Shown here piece by piece: positions 20,021-20,115 of a stretch of DNA of 20,115 nucleotides. The position numbers were made by a program, and so were the translations under genes. Each line of letters begins with the position of its first letter. Positions within the stretch are counted from its first letter, which is position 1. Under the pieces are notes generated by a model. It was not told the origin of the DNA. It made no database searches and was given only the letters and a program-made list of their open reading frames with translations. Location: assembly GCA_000512085.1 (NCBI GenBank), contig ASPP01024023.1, forward strand, positions 1 to 20,115. The letters are read 5' to 3'. Source of the DNA: Reticulomyxa filosa. Lineage: Eukaryota; Foraminifera; Reticulomyxidae.

Positions 20021-20115
20021 GTGAGTGTAAAACAAATAAACACAAAAATGTGAGCAAAGAAAGGAGTGTATTATTAGTGTTGCAAAGTAAAAGCATTTTG
20101 TCATGGGGGTGGGGG

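Noticed and set aside
1-20115. Mobile element, viral insertion or defence-type gene cluster
   Set aside because: No transposase, reverse transcriptase, integrase, terminal repeat, capsid or polymerase sequence was seen. The genes are ordinary cellular ones with introns throughout.

Overview
This window is eukaryotic nuclear DNA from an AT-rich, compact protist-type genome. Nine protein-coding genes lie on both strands. All but one (cut off by the window end) are split by short introns, mostly about 58-130 nt, with T/A homopolymer runs inside them. The proteins are typical eukaryotic ones: a 26S proteasome ATPase, a mitochondrial Fe-S scaffold, an ABC1/COQ8-type kinase, a mitochondrial carrier, a C2H2 zinc-finger protein and a MYND protein. 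The intron texture and the Lys/Phe/Asn-rich low-complexity stretches remind me of rhizarian genomes such as the foraminifer Reticulomyxa. That is an inference from style, not a demonstrated identity. I found no bacterial operons, CRISPR, insertion sequences, rRNA or tRNA.

Layout: (1) 146-720, minus, small unrecognised protein, tentative model, with (ACATAT)/(GT) microsatellites just beyond its 3' end. (2) 876-2698, plus, 26S proteasome ATPase Rpt2/PSMC1, 5 exons, 442 aa. (3) 3329-5359, plus, leucine-rich-repeat protein, 6 exons, about 545 aa. (4) 5857-6573, plus, IscU Fe-S scaffold, 4 exons, 175 aa. (5) 6862-9004, minus, ABC1/ADCK-family atypical kinase, 4 exons, 619 aa. (6) 9810-14790, plus, 13-exon protein of about 1296 aa with a TPR-like N-terminal region, a long uncharacterised middle and a C-terminal MYND zinc finger. 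(7) 15429-16620, minus, mitochondrial carrier, 5 exons, 298 aa. (8) 17232-19271, minus, five-finger C2H2 protein with a 14-nt microexon, 517 aa. (9) 19728 to the window end, plus, first exon of a Ser-rich protein carrying three RxxSxP motifs.

How they relate: three genes (IscU, ABC1 kinase, carrier) are expected in mitochondria, Rpt2 acts in the proteasome, and the zinc-finger protein is probably nuclear. Nothing suggests a single co-acting system. Divergent pairs (1/2, 5/6, 8/9) have gaps of about 155, 805 and 456 bp that probably hold promoters. Convergent pairs (4/5, 6/7) have gaps of 288 and 638 bp. All exon models were made by hand by matching reading phase across GT...AG junctions. Every complete model sums to a multiple of three. 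RNA-seq would be the decisive test of the less conserved junctions.
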